Of a stretch of 64,000 nucleotides of DNA, positions 13,228 to 24,879 are shown piece after piece; positions within the stretch are counted from its first letter, which is position 1; every line of letters begins with the position of its first letter. Source of the DNA: Paragonimus skrjabini miyazakii (taxonomy: Eukaryota > Platyhelminthes > Trematoda > Plagiorchiida > Troglotrematidae); the NCBI GenBank assembly GCA_014338405.1, contig JTDE01022144.1, positions 28,255-92,254 of the forward strand, written 5' to 3'. Below the pieces are notes generated by a model. It was not told the DNA's origin and searched no databases. It worked only from the letters and a program-made list of their open reading frames with translations. Made by a program: the position numbers and the translations under genes.

Positions 13228-15050
13228 AGTCGTTAAATGACTCCAGAGATCAAGTCGTTCTGGCTATCGCATATCTCACAGGTTTACCTTCACATGAAAA
13301 GACGAATAAATGATGACCTTCAACGCAAAAACAAAAGAGAGAAATGAAGGTCTACGGAGTTGAAATGAACGTTTGAGCTGGACAACTCCATATGGATCAA
13401 ATAAAAAGTATTGTGAAGATTCTTCTAGCCGAATTATCGGGAATTGAAAAAAATTCCATTTTCATCAGTTATGAAAATAATTCAAACACCACCTATGTCT
13501 AATCGCAGCTTCCATATTCAAATGTGAACAATGTTCGATTTATATCATCACCGGTTGAAATGGGCGGAAAAATGTCTCGTGGAAATTTGTCAGTTTAATT
13601 ACGAGAAAAACCCCACATCTAACAAGAATGTGGTTATTCCTTCGAGAAATACATGCTGTAATGTGGTCAGCCTACAGTGCTAACTTAAACCCGATTGAGA
13701 AAATCTAAAATGCACTTGTTCAACAAGTATGCACAAATTTTAATGTTATGACCATATAAGGTCAAGAACGTGACTGCTGGCAGACATGTTTTTGCATCCG
13801 TTGACATTCGAACAGAAACAATCTATTTTTTAGAGCACACAACACAAGGTATATATTTCCTTGTGACTGTCACTTTCAGTGGTCAGTTTTCCGGTAGCTG
13901 AGATGTGCCACTAATTTCAGCGCGTATATTGTTCTTCTCCATTCACGACATACGATTCGCTAGCGAAGCTCGATAATACACAACACCAAGATCCACCTTG
14001 CCTCAATTACGTGGCGCATAAGGAAACGATAAATTGAAGTTCCCATGTGAATGGCAAAAAGATACGTCCGTCGGAAGACCACATGATGAACTAGTAGCAT
14101 AGTGTTGTGTTGTAAACTCTCGAAAGAATAAGCTGGTTCGTCCTCGATATAGCAGTGCGCTTGACAAAAATCAGATTCTCCTCCTGGTAATAATTAACCC
14201 GGAAAATCTCAGTCCCCAAAAATACCGCGACTGTCCCCGTAATATGCTCTCAAGACAAACAAAAAGACGCGTGCAAACAACAGCTCTGTTCCGTTCCAAA
14301 AAATTACAAGATATTTATGTGGTGCATATTGATCCAAAACATTCTAACATCAGAAAATGGAAGGACAGCTACCGAAAATAATAGTTGAGGTCACCAATCC
14401 ACCAATGAACGTAGCGGAATAAGGATCGGACAGGTAAAAAATAACCAAGGATACCTCTCGACTGTTCTGGACAGTTCCGCTCATTCTGATTGGTTAAAAT
14501 CGTTTTCTCGAGGAAGGAGGCGGTTTTGGATTTAAAAAATAGATTCCCTTACATCTTGTTGATGGCATACAGTGATACCAGTAGAATTTACAAGTATGGA
14601 CACTGTGACTTATTGCATCCAAATCATCTGTGACATATTGCATGGCGTTATAGTTTTGTCTTGGGGTCTATACCCACGATTATCGTGCAGTTGATAGAAA
14701 CTATGGATGTCGTTACTATGCCCGTTCCACATGAAGGTTGTCGGTTTTACGGTAGTAGTTGATGTTAACACCTGACAACATATTTCCTCTTAGGCAGAAT
14801 ATTCAAATATAGTTACATTCTTCTGCAAAAGCAAAACAGCGATTTCGCACATAGTATGTAGCTGTCGAACACGGAATAGGAGGATTACTTACTTAGGAGG
14901 TCATAACTGTCTACTGGAAAGGTAATTTGACAAGGTTTACAGAAAGATGAGATTCTGGGTGTGTTACGAGGAACCAAAAAATATTGTGGTTGTGACAATT
15001 TAGTGTTATAGGTTCATCAGTGTACCTTTCCTGAAGAGTGTATGTGTGAA
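13228..15050. other. Non-coding stretch, no gene supported
   Basis: No open frame above 60 codons and no recognisable repeat family or RNA gene was seen. Confidence 0.45.
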
Positions 15051-15470
15051 TTCGTGATGAAATAATATCTACCTGGCTTTAACAGCCTTGCAGCTAGTTG
15101 AAAATATCTGTGGCACCACTGTGGTGGATTACCAAACCGGAGGTGCCAGTATTTAAACTGTCGGCGGAATACCTGAACGAGGTGGTGAGGTACGTCCAAA
15201 AGCCCACAGCGGTCGGATCGTGGACAACACGGGCGACCGGACGTGCCATGGCTCAACCAGATCGGACCAACGGACGAGGAATGGCAGGCGAAACGACTCT
15301 GACAAAAGGCGTCGGCCAGAAGTGCACACGACGTGTGAGCGGAAACAGGGATTGTGCTGTGGACCGGCGGTTCCGATTCATAAACGAGGGCTCGCGTGTG
15401 GCGTGGGAACCAACGCGTTGGACAATGGAGACTGTGCTTTATTGAACGCCTTTTCGCTACACTATGGCAC
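15050..15470. repeat. GC-rich island of unknown nature, open on both strands
   Basis: This roughly 400 bp block is clearly more GC-rich than its surroundings. It holds long open frames on both strands (minus 15472-15017, 151 codons; plus 15098-15445, 115 codons), the usual consequence of high GC. Neither product resembles a family I know. Part of it (about 15315-15400) recurs in diverged form at 10055-10140, which argues for a mobile element end or a retro-copied sequence rather than a host gene. A promoter or CpG-type island is the main alternative. Confidence 0.4.
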
Positions 15471-15479
15471 AAATGAATG

Positions 15480-16690
15480 ACTATCGAGGCTCAGCGACTG
15501 ACAAACTTGGAAAACACACAAAAGCGCATAGGTGGAATGCAACAAAACGGTACAATTATGCTCACTGAAACAATGCAGTAGCTCCTTGTCGATACTAATT
15601 TAAACCGAGGGTGTAGCAACAACGAGGGACGGTTGAAAGTTAACGATTGTGTATGATGTGTAGTGCAGTTATAGATACAACAATGGTTTAGTCAAGTCTG
15701 ATATACAGTTAAATCCTATATCCAGTTACCAAGAGGCAAAGTAACATTTACACATGTGTTTGCGTTTTGTTAACACAGACGCTGAAAGCAAGTTGTACAC
15801 TTTTAATGTGAGTGGACTAAGGAAGACACCAGATGTGAATAGATTTATGCGTTGAACTGCATATTAGAGACAATTTAGATAGTAACTTTCCCTCTTGAAT
15901 GTGATCGTTTCAAGAAACCCTGAGGATCATAACTAGTGTAAAAAGCACATCAAGGTGCAAAAACGGTAGTTTGAATAATGAATACGAAAGTGTAAGGCTG
16001 AAATTGAACAGAGTTTGATAAGTAAGCTTGTTGGAATAACACGAAATACACTTTTTTCTCAAAAAATAATTATGTCGTGGGTCTTACAACAACGAGTGAG
16101 AAATAGAATAGGAAAAGTGTGTGATGGGTGTCACATTTCATACCTATCAAGTTGAATACGACAATAATCAAAGAGATTCTGCTACATTCCTTTCGCTATA
16201 AGCTGACCTGTGGCAGGGCGCGCATACTGACCAACTTAACCAAGGGAAATCATGCCCAACTTTTACTCGTGCTTTATGTGTCTGCCTTCGTAATTGTCAA
16301 CAACCGTCATGTAGTTTCGAATAGCTGTTGTGCTTCAAGTCGCAAGCCGATTGAACCGATTCGGTCTCCGGACCTAAGACAGGCGAGCCCGATTACGTAG
16401 ACCAGAGGGTGGCTTCGTGGGTGCTTGTGTTGTATTTTCGGTGAGAGTATTCCCCTTATTATTGTCTGTAGTCCTGACACACTATAAGACCGTGATGTCA
16501 ATCCAATTATCAGGTCCAAGTTCGCGGTCGAGAGTGGGTTCTTGTGACCGTGATTGGAACAAACAAGCTAGTTGATTTCTCAACCTATCGCGATCGGACA
16601 AGTTATTTTTCAACTCTTCCAGTAAGTTTCACTGCAATCGTTTAATCTTGTTACCATTAGGAACACGCCGCTATTTCGTTGCCGCCTCAG
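15480..16690. other. Non-coding stretch, no gene supported
   Basis: There is one moderate GC patch near 16200-16400 with unrecognised short frames on both strands. No motif, RNA gene or repeat from elsewhere in the window was identified. Confidence 0.4.
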
Positions 16691-16700
16691 TGTAAAGGCA

Positions 16701-17565
16701 ATGAGATACGATGGCTTCCTGGTCTCTGATCGCAGTAAACAATACAGGGAAATATTGAATGAACAGATACTGAGGGCGGACCGCCAAGTTACAAATTACT
16801 TGGTGTGCGCAAACAAATGGCATAATTATTTCGGTGGGAGTCCAAAGGAATCACTGGAAAGGAATATACCAACTGAATATCCTGACTTAAGTGGCGGGAT
16901 GACGGTTCAAAAACGACTAGATAAATGCGGAAATAACTGAAATCGTTATCAGAACCTAGTTAGATTGATGGAGCTTAGGGTTGTCCTTAGTATGCTTCAT
17001 GCCATGAAAAATCTTGCCGACACTCTAATTAGTGTGGATACCAATGCAAGATCGTCACTATCCACAGATACTTTAATTCCGCCACTTGTAATAAAACTAG
17101 AAACAGAGGTTAACCCGACTGATCATCATCTACCGAGTGTCGTCGAAACCACAAGACACGTGCTAGATAATAAATGCACGAATGACGTTTGGTAAACCGA
17201 AAGTGCATAACTATCAGGTGCAGCAAGAGCGTTAATCGAATGGTTGTAGGCTCTGTTCGCTCACATAGTGTAACATATCAGAAGTATACGGAGGAGAAAT
17301 ATTTATTGGCTTAACAAAGTTGAACGCGACCGTCGTCTATGTCATTCCAATTGACGATTGCTTAAATATCCGTTTTCTGAAACGTCTTGAGTGCTGTGAT
17401 ATTAGCCTGAACACAACATCAGGCTCATACATAACTGATCATTCCAGTTTTAGCAAGCCGGTAAGACAGATAGAGGTATCTAAATCCGAAGTGGAGAACG
17501 AGAGGTGCACAATATCCAATACTGTGAATGATATCACAATGACAGCTGTATTGACTAACAGGTAA
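16701..17565 (+). other. Run of plus-strand frames of unknown function, possible LINE 5' region
   Basis: Three consecutive plus-strand open segments (16701-16940, 16965-17195, 17320-17565) sit upstream of the R2-group-like LINE in the same orientation. The last ends in ACTAACAG followed by GTAAGAG, a good splice-donor match. The predicted products are hydrophilic and match no domain I recognise. They may be the decayed 5' part of the LINE, or exons of an unidentified gene. Confidence 0.2.
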
Positions 17566-17899
17566 GAGAGAAATGAAAGAAGTATGGCGCTTTACATAGA
17601 AATTCCATCATACTGAGTTACATCATCTAAATGGAATGCAATCCTGGGTCTGGCAAATATCATTTCGTCGCCCGTGGCTTATGAGGGCGATACCGGCATC
17701 GAATGTAAACAACGAAACGGGCTAACCTCCTGTTTCGTTGTGACCAGAGTCATTTTCTAGAAGTATATATGAATGAATTGTTGGATCACTCCAATGGAAC
17801 ATCGTATTTATCCGGAGAGAAATTACAGAGATTCAGACGACATTAAGGAAACGAGACGCTCAACGTGTAACTACCGATAGAGAAAAATCAGTCTAGCTG

Positions 17900-18900
17900 A
17901 ATTGGCTTGAGTTTGCTTGTTCGTCGAAGGCCACACCGAAATAGAAGACATCAGGACGAGACAAAATCCACCATTCCTGATGTGAAAAGCCAACGGCAAT
18001 ATGTGTACCGTTTAAACAAGTCATCGATGCTTGATTATCAGGCGAGGTTCGGCTGCCATATGATCATGTCACACCCACGTTGTACTGATTCCGACTATGA
18101 AGGCAGCTAACGATGCGTTTGGCCTGTTTGGGTCAATCAATTGCCTAGCGCACCATATTTGACCAGCATAAATTCTCCCTTATGAGTAATCGAAGAATGA
18201 ACGATTAAGTCCATCGATGCACTCAATCCAGGTCGGAGTGAGACAATGTGAATCATATGTTAGCAGAAACCGTATGATGAACAGAGTACTGATTGAGAAT
18301 ATGAAAAGCAACAAGCGAAATTTATTCGTCATCTGGATAGATGTCCGGAAGGCATTTGGTTCAGTGCCACATTTATGGATACGGCGAGTGATCCAGATAT
18401 GTCATCATCTGAAGAACATAAGCCAAGCAGTTCTGATAGTGCTAAAATAGTTAACCAAATAGGAGATTCAGACAAAGATTAGAATGGATCGTAAGGAGCC
18501 AACCATATTCAGGCGAGGCATTACGCCGAGAGATTCACCTGGTCCTTTTTACTTCTGCTTACTTAAGAGCATAATAAGCGTAGTAATGAGTGAGCTTAAG
18601 TGCGTCTATAATTCTTCATCCAGTAGGCTACTAGATAGCTGCATTAACCACCACTATTATGTGGACTATTGAAAAGTATATGATGGTTCCCCGTCGAAAT
18701 CGTACATACATACAGCGAGTAAGGGTAAGAGTGGTTATCTTCATCTACTTAGTGGGAGGAAGCGCGCTGATCCAAGCTGCACTGTACAAGACAAACCATA
18801 CCTCGATTGATCATATGCGAACAGGGAGTGCAAATACTTAGGAAGACACCAAACACTTGTGGTATGCAACCCTCTCTTTCCACCGCTGTTGTTTTGAAGT
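17900..18900 (+). pseudogene. Non-LTR retrotransposon reverse transcriptase remnant, R2-group-like
   Basis: The frame 18217-18450 contains a motif block, KRNLFVIWIDVRKAFGSVPH, that is nearly diagnostic of R2/R4/NeSL-type reverse transcriptases (WIDYKKAFDSVPHSWI in active copies). The frame 18484-18672 gives FRRGITPRDSPGPFYFCLL, equivalent to RRGIFQGDSLSPLLFCLxL, and then INHHYYVDY, where the active site should read YxDD. The second catalytic aspartate is therefore lost. Frames change between blocks and carry stops. These elements usually target specific sites through an N-terminal zinc finger and a restriction-like endonuclease; neither could be located here. Confidence 0.72.
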
Positions 18901-18949
18901 ATACTTGGTGATTTCCAAATTAACCAGTGAGCAGGAAGGGACTTGACTG

Positions 18950-21900
18950 ACATAAGTTGGACCAAATCTCCCTCTAGTTATTACTAATCGAAATATCGCT
19001 GAACAAATCTTTGTAAGTACAATTTGTTGAGAAGTACGGGATCACTCATCGGAGTTAACAGGATAATTATCGCGCCTTCTCCCGGTGTGATCGGACAATC
19101 TAAGCATCATTCACGAGTGAGTGTGAATGAGTTCCTGCATACAATACTTCAGTCTTGCTTAATGTGGGATCGATAGCGCAGCGGTAAACACGGTTCTCTC
19201 ATGAGAATACTTCGACTTCTTAACCTTTGAAGTTTACTCTCATTTCAAGCTGATAAGTTCGAGAAGGATATCTGCTTGTTCAGTCTTCTGAACGTGTGTT
19301 AACATCTACTTCATTATCTGTAGCGAGGCGCACAACAACCAAATAATTAACAGTCACATCGGCTGTTATACAATGTTTTCGTTTTCCGAATTTCCCTTTT
19401 GAAATTGCTTCGTGGAACTGACTGAACTCGAATTGAGGGTATCCATTAACGCCGTCTTTTATGCTAGTCATAGATCCATATCACAATGGACTGGTAAAAA
19501 CGAACAATCATTCTGCATTTGCTTCACATCGCGACGAACCCACATCTTCTATTGACAGATGGCGTAGTGACTCGATTTTCTAGTGTGAACAGTACTCACT
19601 CCCACACAACGTTCTTGTAACTGCGTTATCCCACGTACTACTTGCAACCCTGGGTGACATTTTGCTTCCATCCTAGGGAATCTCTTTGTTATGTTTTTTC
19701 AACGAATAATTGGCCTGTAAAAGATACAGTAACTGTGATTGGCCTTGTAGCCATTTAGTTCGCCCAACAAACTTCACTAGCAAGACTCACCATGATGTTC
19801 CGACCGGAAGACATCTGGAACGGACTGCAAAACCACAAGACTAGAGACGCACCCAGTGGAGGGTTGTGCTTCATTTATCACGCCATTGGCTCAACACACG
19901 ATAAGATGCGGTACCCAACCAAGAAAGCTAGCAATCAGCAGGTATGATCCAAAACAATCATATTCATCAAGGGAAACTTTTCAAGTTCCAAGTGAGAATC
20001 AATTGTAGAAGCGAAGGGCTAAGCTCACGTCTGAACAATCAAAATCAAGCGATCGCTATCTTGCATAGCAATCCATTCCATAAGTAGCATCACACAGAGA
20101 AAGCGTCTGACATCCCAGAAGTTTCATATTCGATGAAAACAGATCGTCAGTCGTTTAATCGGGGTGAAGGGAAGTGGTGGTTATAAACAACCGTCTGCTC
20201 ACGAAATCGTATGCAGGCAAGTCGTACTGCAGAGATCAGGTTTCATAGTAAGCAACATGACAAAGAAAATCATTCGGAGTCGTAACAGCTGAGCGAAGAA
20301 ACCACAATCGGGAACAGTGAAGTTTCACTTTGTTAGGTCGTATACAGTAACCCAGTTTAATATAGAACACTCCCAAAGGAAAGTATGTATTTTGTTGGTG
20401 AATGTGCACCCTTTAACCAGACGGAACTCGATCGATGTGAATGAGATATTTCGAATAAGATAATGCTATTTTGTAAGAACCACTGAAACAGACATGCATA
20501 TTGCTACGGTCTTGTCAACAATGTTCGTAGTGGGTTGAAGTACTATGGACTCTCGAGAAGTATGCAATCAAACTCCTCCCACGTACAACTTGTTGTAACG
20601 ATTACACAACCATCAGAGAATGATGAAGAATCACACATTCATATGAAAATGATGGGGTTTATACTCGGTTCGAACTACAAAGTAGAAGATAATCAACACA
20701 ATAATGGGCGTTACATCGTTCAGCGCTTGCTGCCGTGCACAATGAGGACTACATGTAAGCTGTGATTCTGTCGAGCTACTCAGTCTACAGAGGATTATTC
20801 GAAACCTGGGAGCTCTCTACTCACATTCGCAAAAAGCTTTCACTCAAGGGTCTCATGTGAAAACCTCAATGATCGTTTGATGAACGTTGGTTCAGCGTGG
20901 ACTTTACTAACCAAGACTTGCAAACAAAAAACCCCAACATGCCCACACCAAACCCACCTGGATCAGTATGTTGTCCGCTTGGTTCAGACGACAAAATTGT
21001 CAAACCATGCTGACTTTCTAAGTCAATTGAACTAGCCTTAGACTACCCAAAATGACATGCAAGAATTGCTTACGAGCGACTGTATATATTTTGGTGATCC
21101 ACCCTGTAGTAAATGTGTTAATAAGTTGAGTTTGATACTTTAATACTACCGGATTGTTCCTTCAAAGAGGGACAGAACCAATTTTGATGCCCTAAAAGTG
21201 TTTTGTACATGCTTTGGGGAGGTTCGTTTCTTCGAAGAAGACGTCAGAAAGTTTTCTTGTCTCTTTAGTATTTCTCCACGGGAGAGCGATGTATTCCCAC
21301 TAGAACTCACGAAGCCAACCGAATCATTCGAATGAATGGATTCAAGGCCTATTCATCTCGAACAGTTTTACATCTACACCAAAGTTGTTAATAACAACGA
21401 AATTCGTTATTAGTCAGTCATTACTGCATGCGTACTTTTACGCTTCATTTGCACGGTATTGTTCCCTCACATTTCACCTTATGAATTAGGGCTAGACACG
21501 AAATGCGTAGGATGACTCATCCAAATAGAGAAACACTATGAAGTAAACCTAGAATGCAGTAACCTAAAATGCAACTAGTATGCGCATGGGTTCACGTTAT
21601 ATCACGATCAACTATAAGGACTGAGCTGTATCCCTCCAGTGTCCCATTTTCGAGATAAACGTTGTTACATCCCCGTTCGAAGGATCGCATTATCTGTTGG
21701 TCCCGACTTTCCAGGCAAATATAGTGAGTGTATCTAACAACGAGGGAGCACACGCTGGATCTCCAACTGTTTGAGTGAATGTGTGGATTTGATTATCGAT
21801 GCACTAACACATGTAAGTACATGATTCCCATCACAACTAAGGTGAAGCAACTACGAATCGTCTCGACGATGACGACTGCTGTATTCCTATTCGGGTGCTA

Positions 21901-21970
21901 TCAACAGCATGCCTTACTGGCTGTAACAACGGTACAGAGGACACGTGACTCAGAAGTACAAACCATATTG
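18950..21970. other. Non-coding stretch with one SINE-head fragment
   Basis: Apart from a tRNA-like A-box region at 19160-19210, which resembles the head of the window's SINE, nothing was recognised. Frames are short and unsupported. Confidence 0.4.
19160..19210 (+). repeat. Fragment of SINE tRNA-like head
   Basis: The bases TAGCGCAGCGGTAAACACGG match the A-box portion of the SINE consensus (TGGCGCAGTGGTAAGCACG). The B box and hammerhead are not recognisable downstream. Confidence 0.45.
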
Positions 21971-21979
21971 TCACGTTGT

Positions 21980-22240
21980 AACGCCATTCTTATGTGCGTG
22001 GACGAATGAGTCGTTGGCCGTTGAGAGCGCGACCAATCAGAACGCAGCCTGAGTCTCAACACGAGTGTGGGGTACACAGGCGGCCTCGACGGGTACACAA
22101 CAACGATGTCCAGGGAGAACACAGACCCAGGCTCGGCAACTAAGTCAGCACTTAGTAGAGCAGATGAGGATGCGTACAGCATTGTGGAGCTGGGTGTATG
22201 GCTAAACGACAGAATGGCAAATCGAACGTGAAAGTGCGTC
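21980..22240. other. GC-rich patch of unknown nature
   Basis: About 250 bp of raised GC, with a 113-codon frame on the minus strand (22242-21901) and open frames on the plus strand. No domain or repeat match was recognised within the window. It is likely to be the remnant of an unidentified element. Confidence 0.3.
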
Positions 22241-22244
22241 ATGA

Positions 22245-23417
22245 ATCGGACATTTTGTTGTCAGTACTGTAGATAGAATCGACGTATTCAAAGTTCTAGA
22301 TGAGTTCGACCGTAAGTGACTTACAGGAAGTGTGGCACGCACAAACGAAATGATGGTTCAAACAGAAAATCTCGTCTTGTAAAGCCTTAAAATCATTCCC
22401 AACCAGCTGTACGAATGATACTTCCTCGAATATTAACTGTGATAAGCCTGTCTGATTAAGAAACATACCTTTACAGGTAAGTCATGACTGTAATTATTCC
22501 TACCCTGTTTTTGTTTGTAGACGGCCTAATTCAGCAGGAAATGAACGCAAACGGAACATCAGTGCAGTAAGCGCAACTTGTGATGACAGTGAAGTGATCA
22601 CACTCGCGCAAATGTCAGACAGCCGAGCAAAATTCCGACCTCAAGCGTACACATGATTCTCTTCGCACTGCAACGCACTACAAGTCATATCAATGAAGCG
22701 ACTTTCAGAAAATTTTGTCAACTAGCATATCACGCACGAAAACAACGGTCACGTGTGGAGTACGTGGGTTGGTTGAACTAACACGATCAAATAGTTTGGA
22801 ATGATAGCTTGTACATGCACATTTCTATTGGTTAGAAAACAATTTTTAAAAAGTTCATTGGCTACCGTTCGCTTGTTTGGTGATACGATAAGAGTCAATT
22901 ATTGTGCGTTGTTACCATAAAGCTACTGACAAACATTCGCAGTGATTTAGACGCGCCATGAATGACCAAACGAACGTAGAGGCTTAGAACGAAAAGTCAG
23001 GTTACTGCACATGACGGAACTAATGAGAACAGAAAATTGGTCAATACGCCGGTCGACTAAACTTGGATCAAAAGGAGGATTATGAAAAATATCACGTTTT
23101 TAACCGTTACCGCTTACCAGAGAAGACTTGTGATGTACAACTATGAGGCAATTGCAAGACCACCTGATATTTCACAGATAATCACACAACGTTAAGCCAT
23201 AAAACACCAGTTTCGACATCCGACTGGCATCACTATCTGCTATTAAACTGGAGGTGTTTTTCAAAACCGCTTGCTAGTTTTGAAACACTCGGAAAAATTG
23301 CGCAAGCGATCGTTACAAAAATATATACCCATCCATGAGACCACCTGTCAAAGATCACATACACAAAGTAGGAATTGCGCAATTGTTAGAGAAAAAATCA
23401 TCACGTACTACGTGAAA
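22245..23417. other. Non-coding stretch, no gene supported
   Basis: No recognisable coding region, repeat or RNA gene. A CCTTTACAG/GTAAGTC string near 22470 looks like acceptor and donor placed back to back, so it cannot bound an exon. Confidence 0.4.
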
Positions 23418-23588
23418 ATGTCATCCGGGGGAAATACAAGCAGCAGTATGTTGAATGGGTTCCGGCTCTTTGACAAACAGGGGCAGACGAGCGGTCGTCT
23501 ATTTTTCAAGCGGACGGCCAGTCAAACAAATATTTTTACTTCCGCCTTAGCGACGCCGAGTGGAGTTGAAAAGATCGGATTTTGACTT
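23418..23588 (+). CDS. Possible small hypothetical protein, 56 residues
   Basis: From ATG 23418 (context GTGAAAATG, purine at -3) a frame runs to TGA with an unusually balanced, soluble composition: MSSGGNTSSSMLNGFRLF, then DKQGQTSGRLFFKRTASQ. A longer frame extends upstream to 23271, but this methionine has the better context. No donor site that would make it a first exon was found, no family is recognised, and a SINE fragment starts about 110 bp downstream. A chance open frame is a real possibility. Confidence 0.2.
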
Positions 23589-23694
23589 TCGAGCAAATCG
23601 GTTTCTGCCTACGGACATCCATAAGACAAGAATAATGCAACCTGAACCTAGCCGTGCTCGATACCCTAGTGAAAAGCATTCAAACGTGCCGTAG

Positions 23695-23820
23695 AGAGGT
23701 TCTCTCCGGCAGAAAGGGGCCGACTGGAAAGTCTATGGGAATGCTACAGCTGCGATCAATTTTGGGTGATGCTCAATCTATATGAAAATAAAAATCCCCT
23801 ACTACTCATCAGAATGGAAG
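23695..23820 (+). repeat. SINE 3' half
   Basis: The copy starts at AGAAAGGGGCCGACTGG and ends in CTACTCATCAG, which are the family's conserved body and 3' terminus. The tRNA head and hammerhead are missing, as expected for a 5'-truncated insertion. Confidence 0.75.
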
Positions 23821-23824
23821 GGGT

Positions 23825-24670
23825 TTGAAATTGGCTAATTCTGAGGGAGAGCCTTCTAAGGTGGACCTATGCTTTTGTTATGATTGCTTTTACTATTCTC
23901 TGAACAACTTTTCAAAAACAAAGATGTTCCTGTTCTATTCGAGCATTCTGTTTAAAAAAATATTAGTAAAAACTGGGTGGTCTTGTAACTTTGTCGAGGA
24001 ATGCACATGAATAGACCATGGATTCCACGGAGCAGTAAGTTCCAATAAACGAAACGCACGTAATGAAAAAAACGATGTGCACGAATGGATTTGTGGACAA
24101 TCAGGTACATTCCCGATCACATTACATAGGAACATCCGGGATACATCAACTGGATTTGTACAAATCAACGACTGGACTAGGACTGTATAACTATAATGCA
24201 TTAGACGGCTTGCGTGCACACTGCTAATACCTTCATAGTAACGTCTGATTTATTCTAAGCCTACACGATTATCGCAATACCAAAGAAAACACGACGACCT
24301 TCGGCCTAAGATATGTGACACATTAAACAAATACATTGTAAGTGTATCACACAAAACAGAATGAACAGAGTAAAACAACTGGAAGTGACGAGTGACAATA
24401 AGTTGGTACACACACGTGTCAGCCATAACTATCGCAAATTCTTAAGTTTTTAACCAATAATACATATTGGGTCGATAGAAGCAAGCCTGTGTAAACACGG
24501 TTGTTTCAAAGTTGCGTTACCCGGTTACCGCGCTATCTTTCCTAGTAGAAATCGAAATTGAAGAGTAAAAATTCATTAGTCATCCGGTGGATTGGATGTG
24601 TTAAGTGTCTAAACTAATGAAACGGAAGATGGGACAACGTCGGCAACGCTCGCATGACTTTTCTTAAACA
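23825..24670. other. Non-coding stretch, no gene supported
   Basis: Short, overlapping open frames on both strands without recognisable domains. Confidence 0.4.
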
Positions 24671-24718
24671 TCAATTATCCAAGGGTTTCATCTCTAAAAT
24701 GGCGATACCGCCACTTAC

Positions 24719-24874
24719 CAACAATCCCGTGCAAACAGAGGATGCCAGAAGCAGATGACCGGCGAACATCCTCCGCTCAAATAAGTCCGATTTCGCAGTG
24801 AACACATATCCGCCCTCTCGAAGATAGACCAGCATCATTGCACTGCGACGAGCGATGAATATCGTTCTAATCAT
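24719..24874 (-). CDS. Candidate first exon, weakly resembling an Mpv17-type membrane protein
   Basis: From ATG 24874 (minus) the frame gives a basic N-terminus (MIRTIFIARRSAMM) compatible with mitochondrial targeting, then LFERRMFAGHLLLASSVCTG followed by LL at a GTAAGT donor (24718-24713, phase 0). The pattern of basic residues, then LLL..S...GLL, recalls the first helix of Mpv17/PMP22-family proteins (RYLLLTNTVSSGLLM). Unspliced, the frame runs on to TGA at 24671. No second exon with the family's later motifs was found downstream on this strand, so both identity and reality are uncertain. Confidence 0.25.
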
Positions 24875-24879
24875 TAAGA

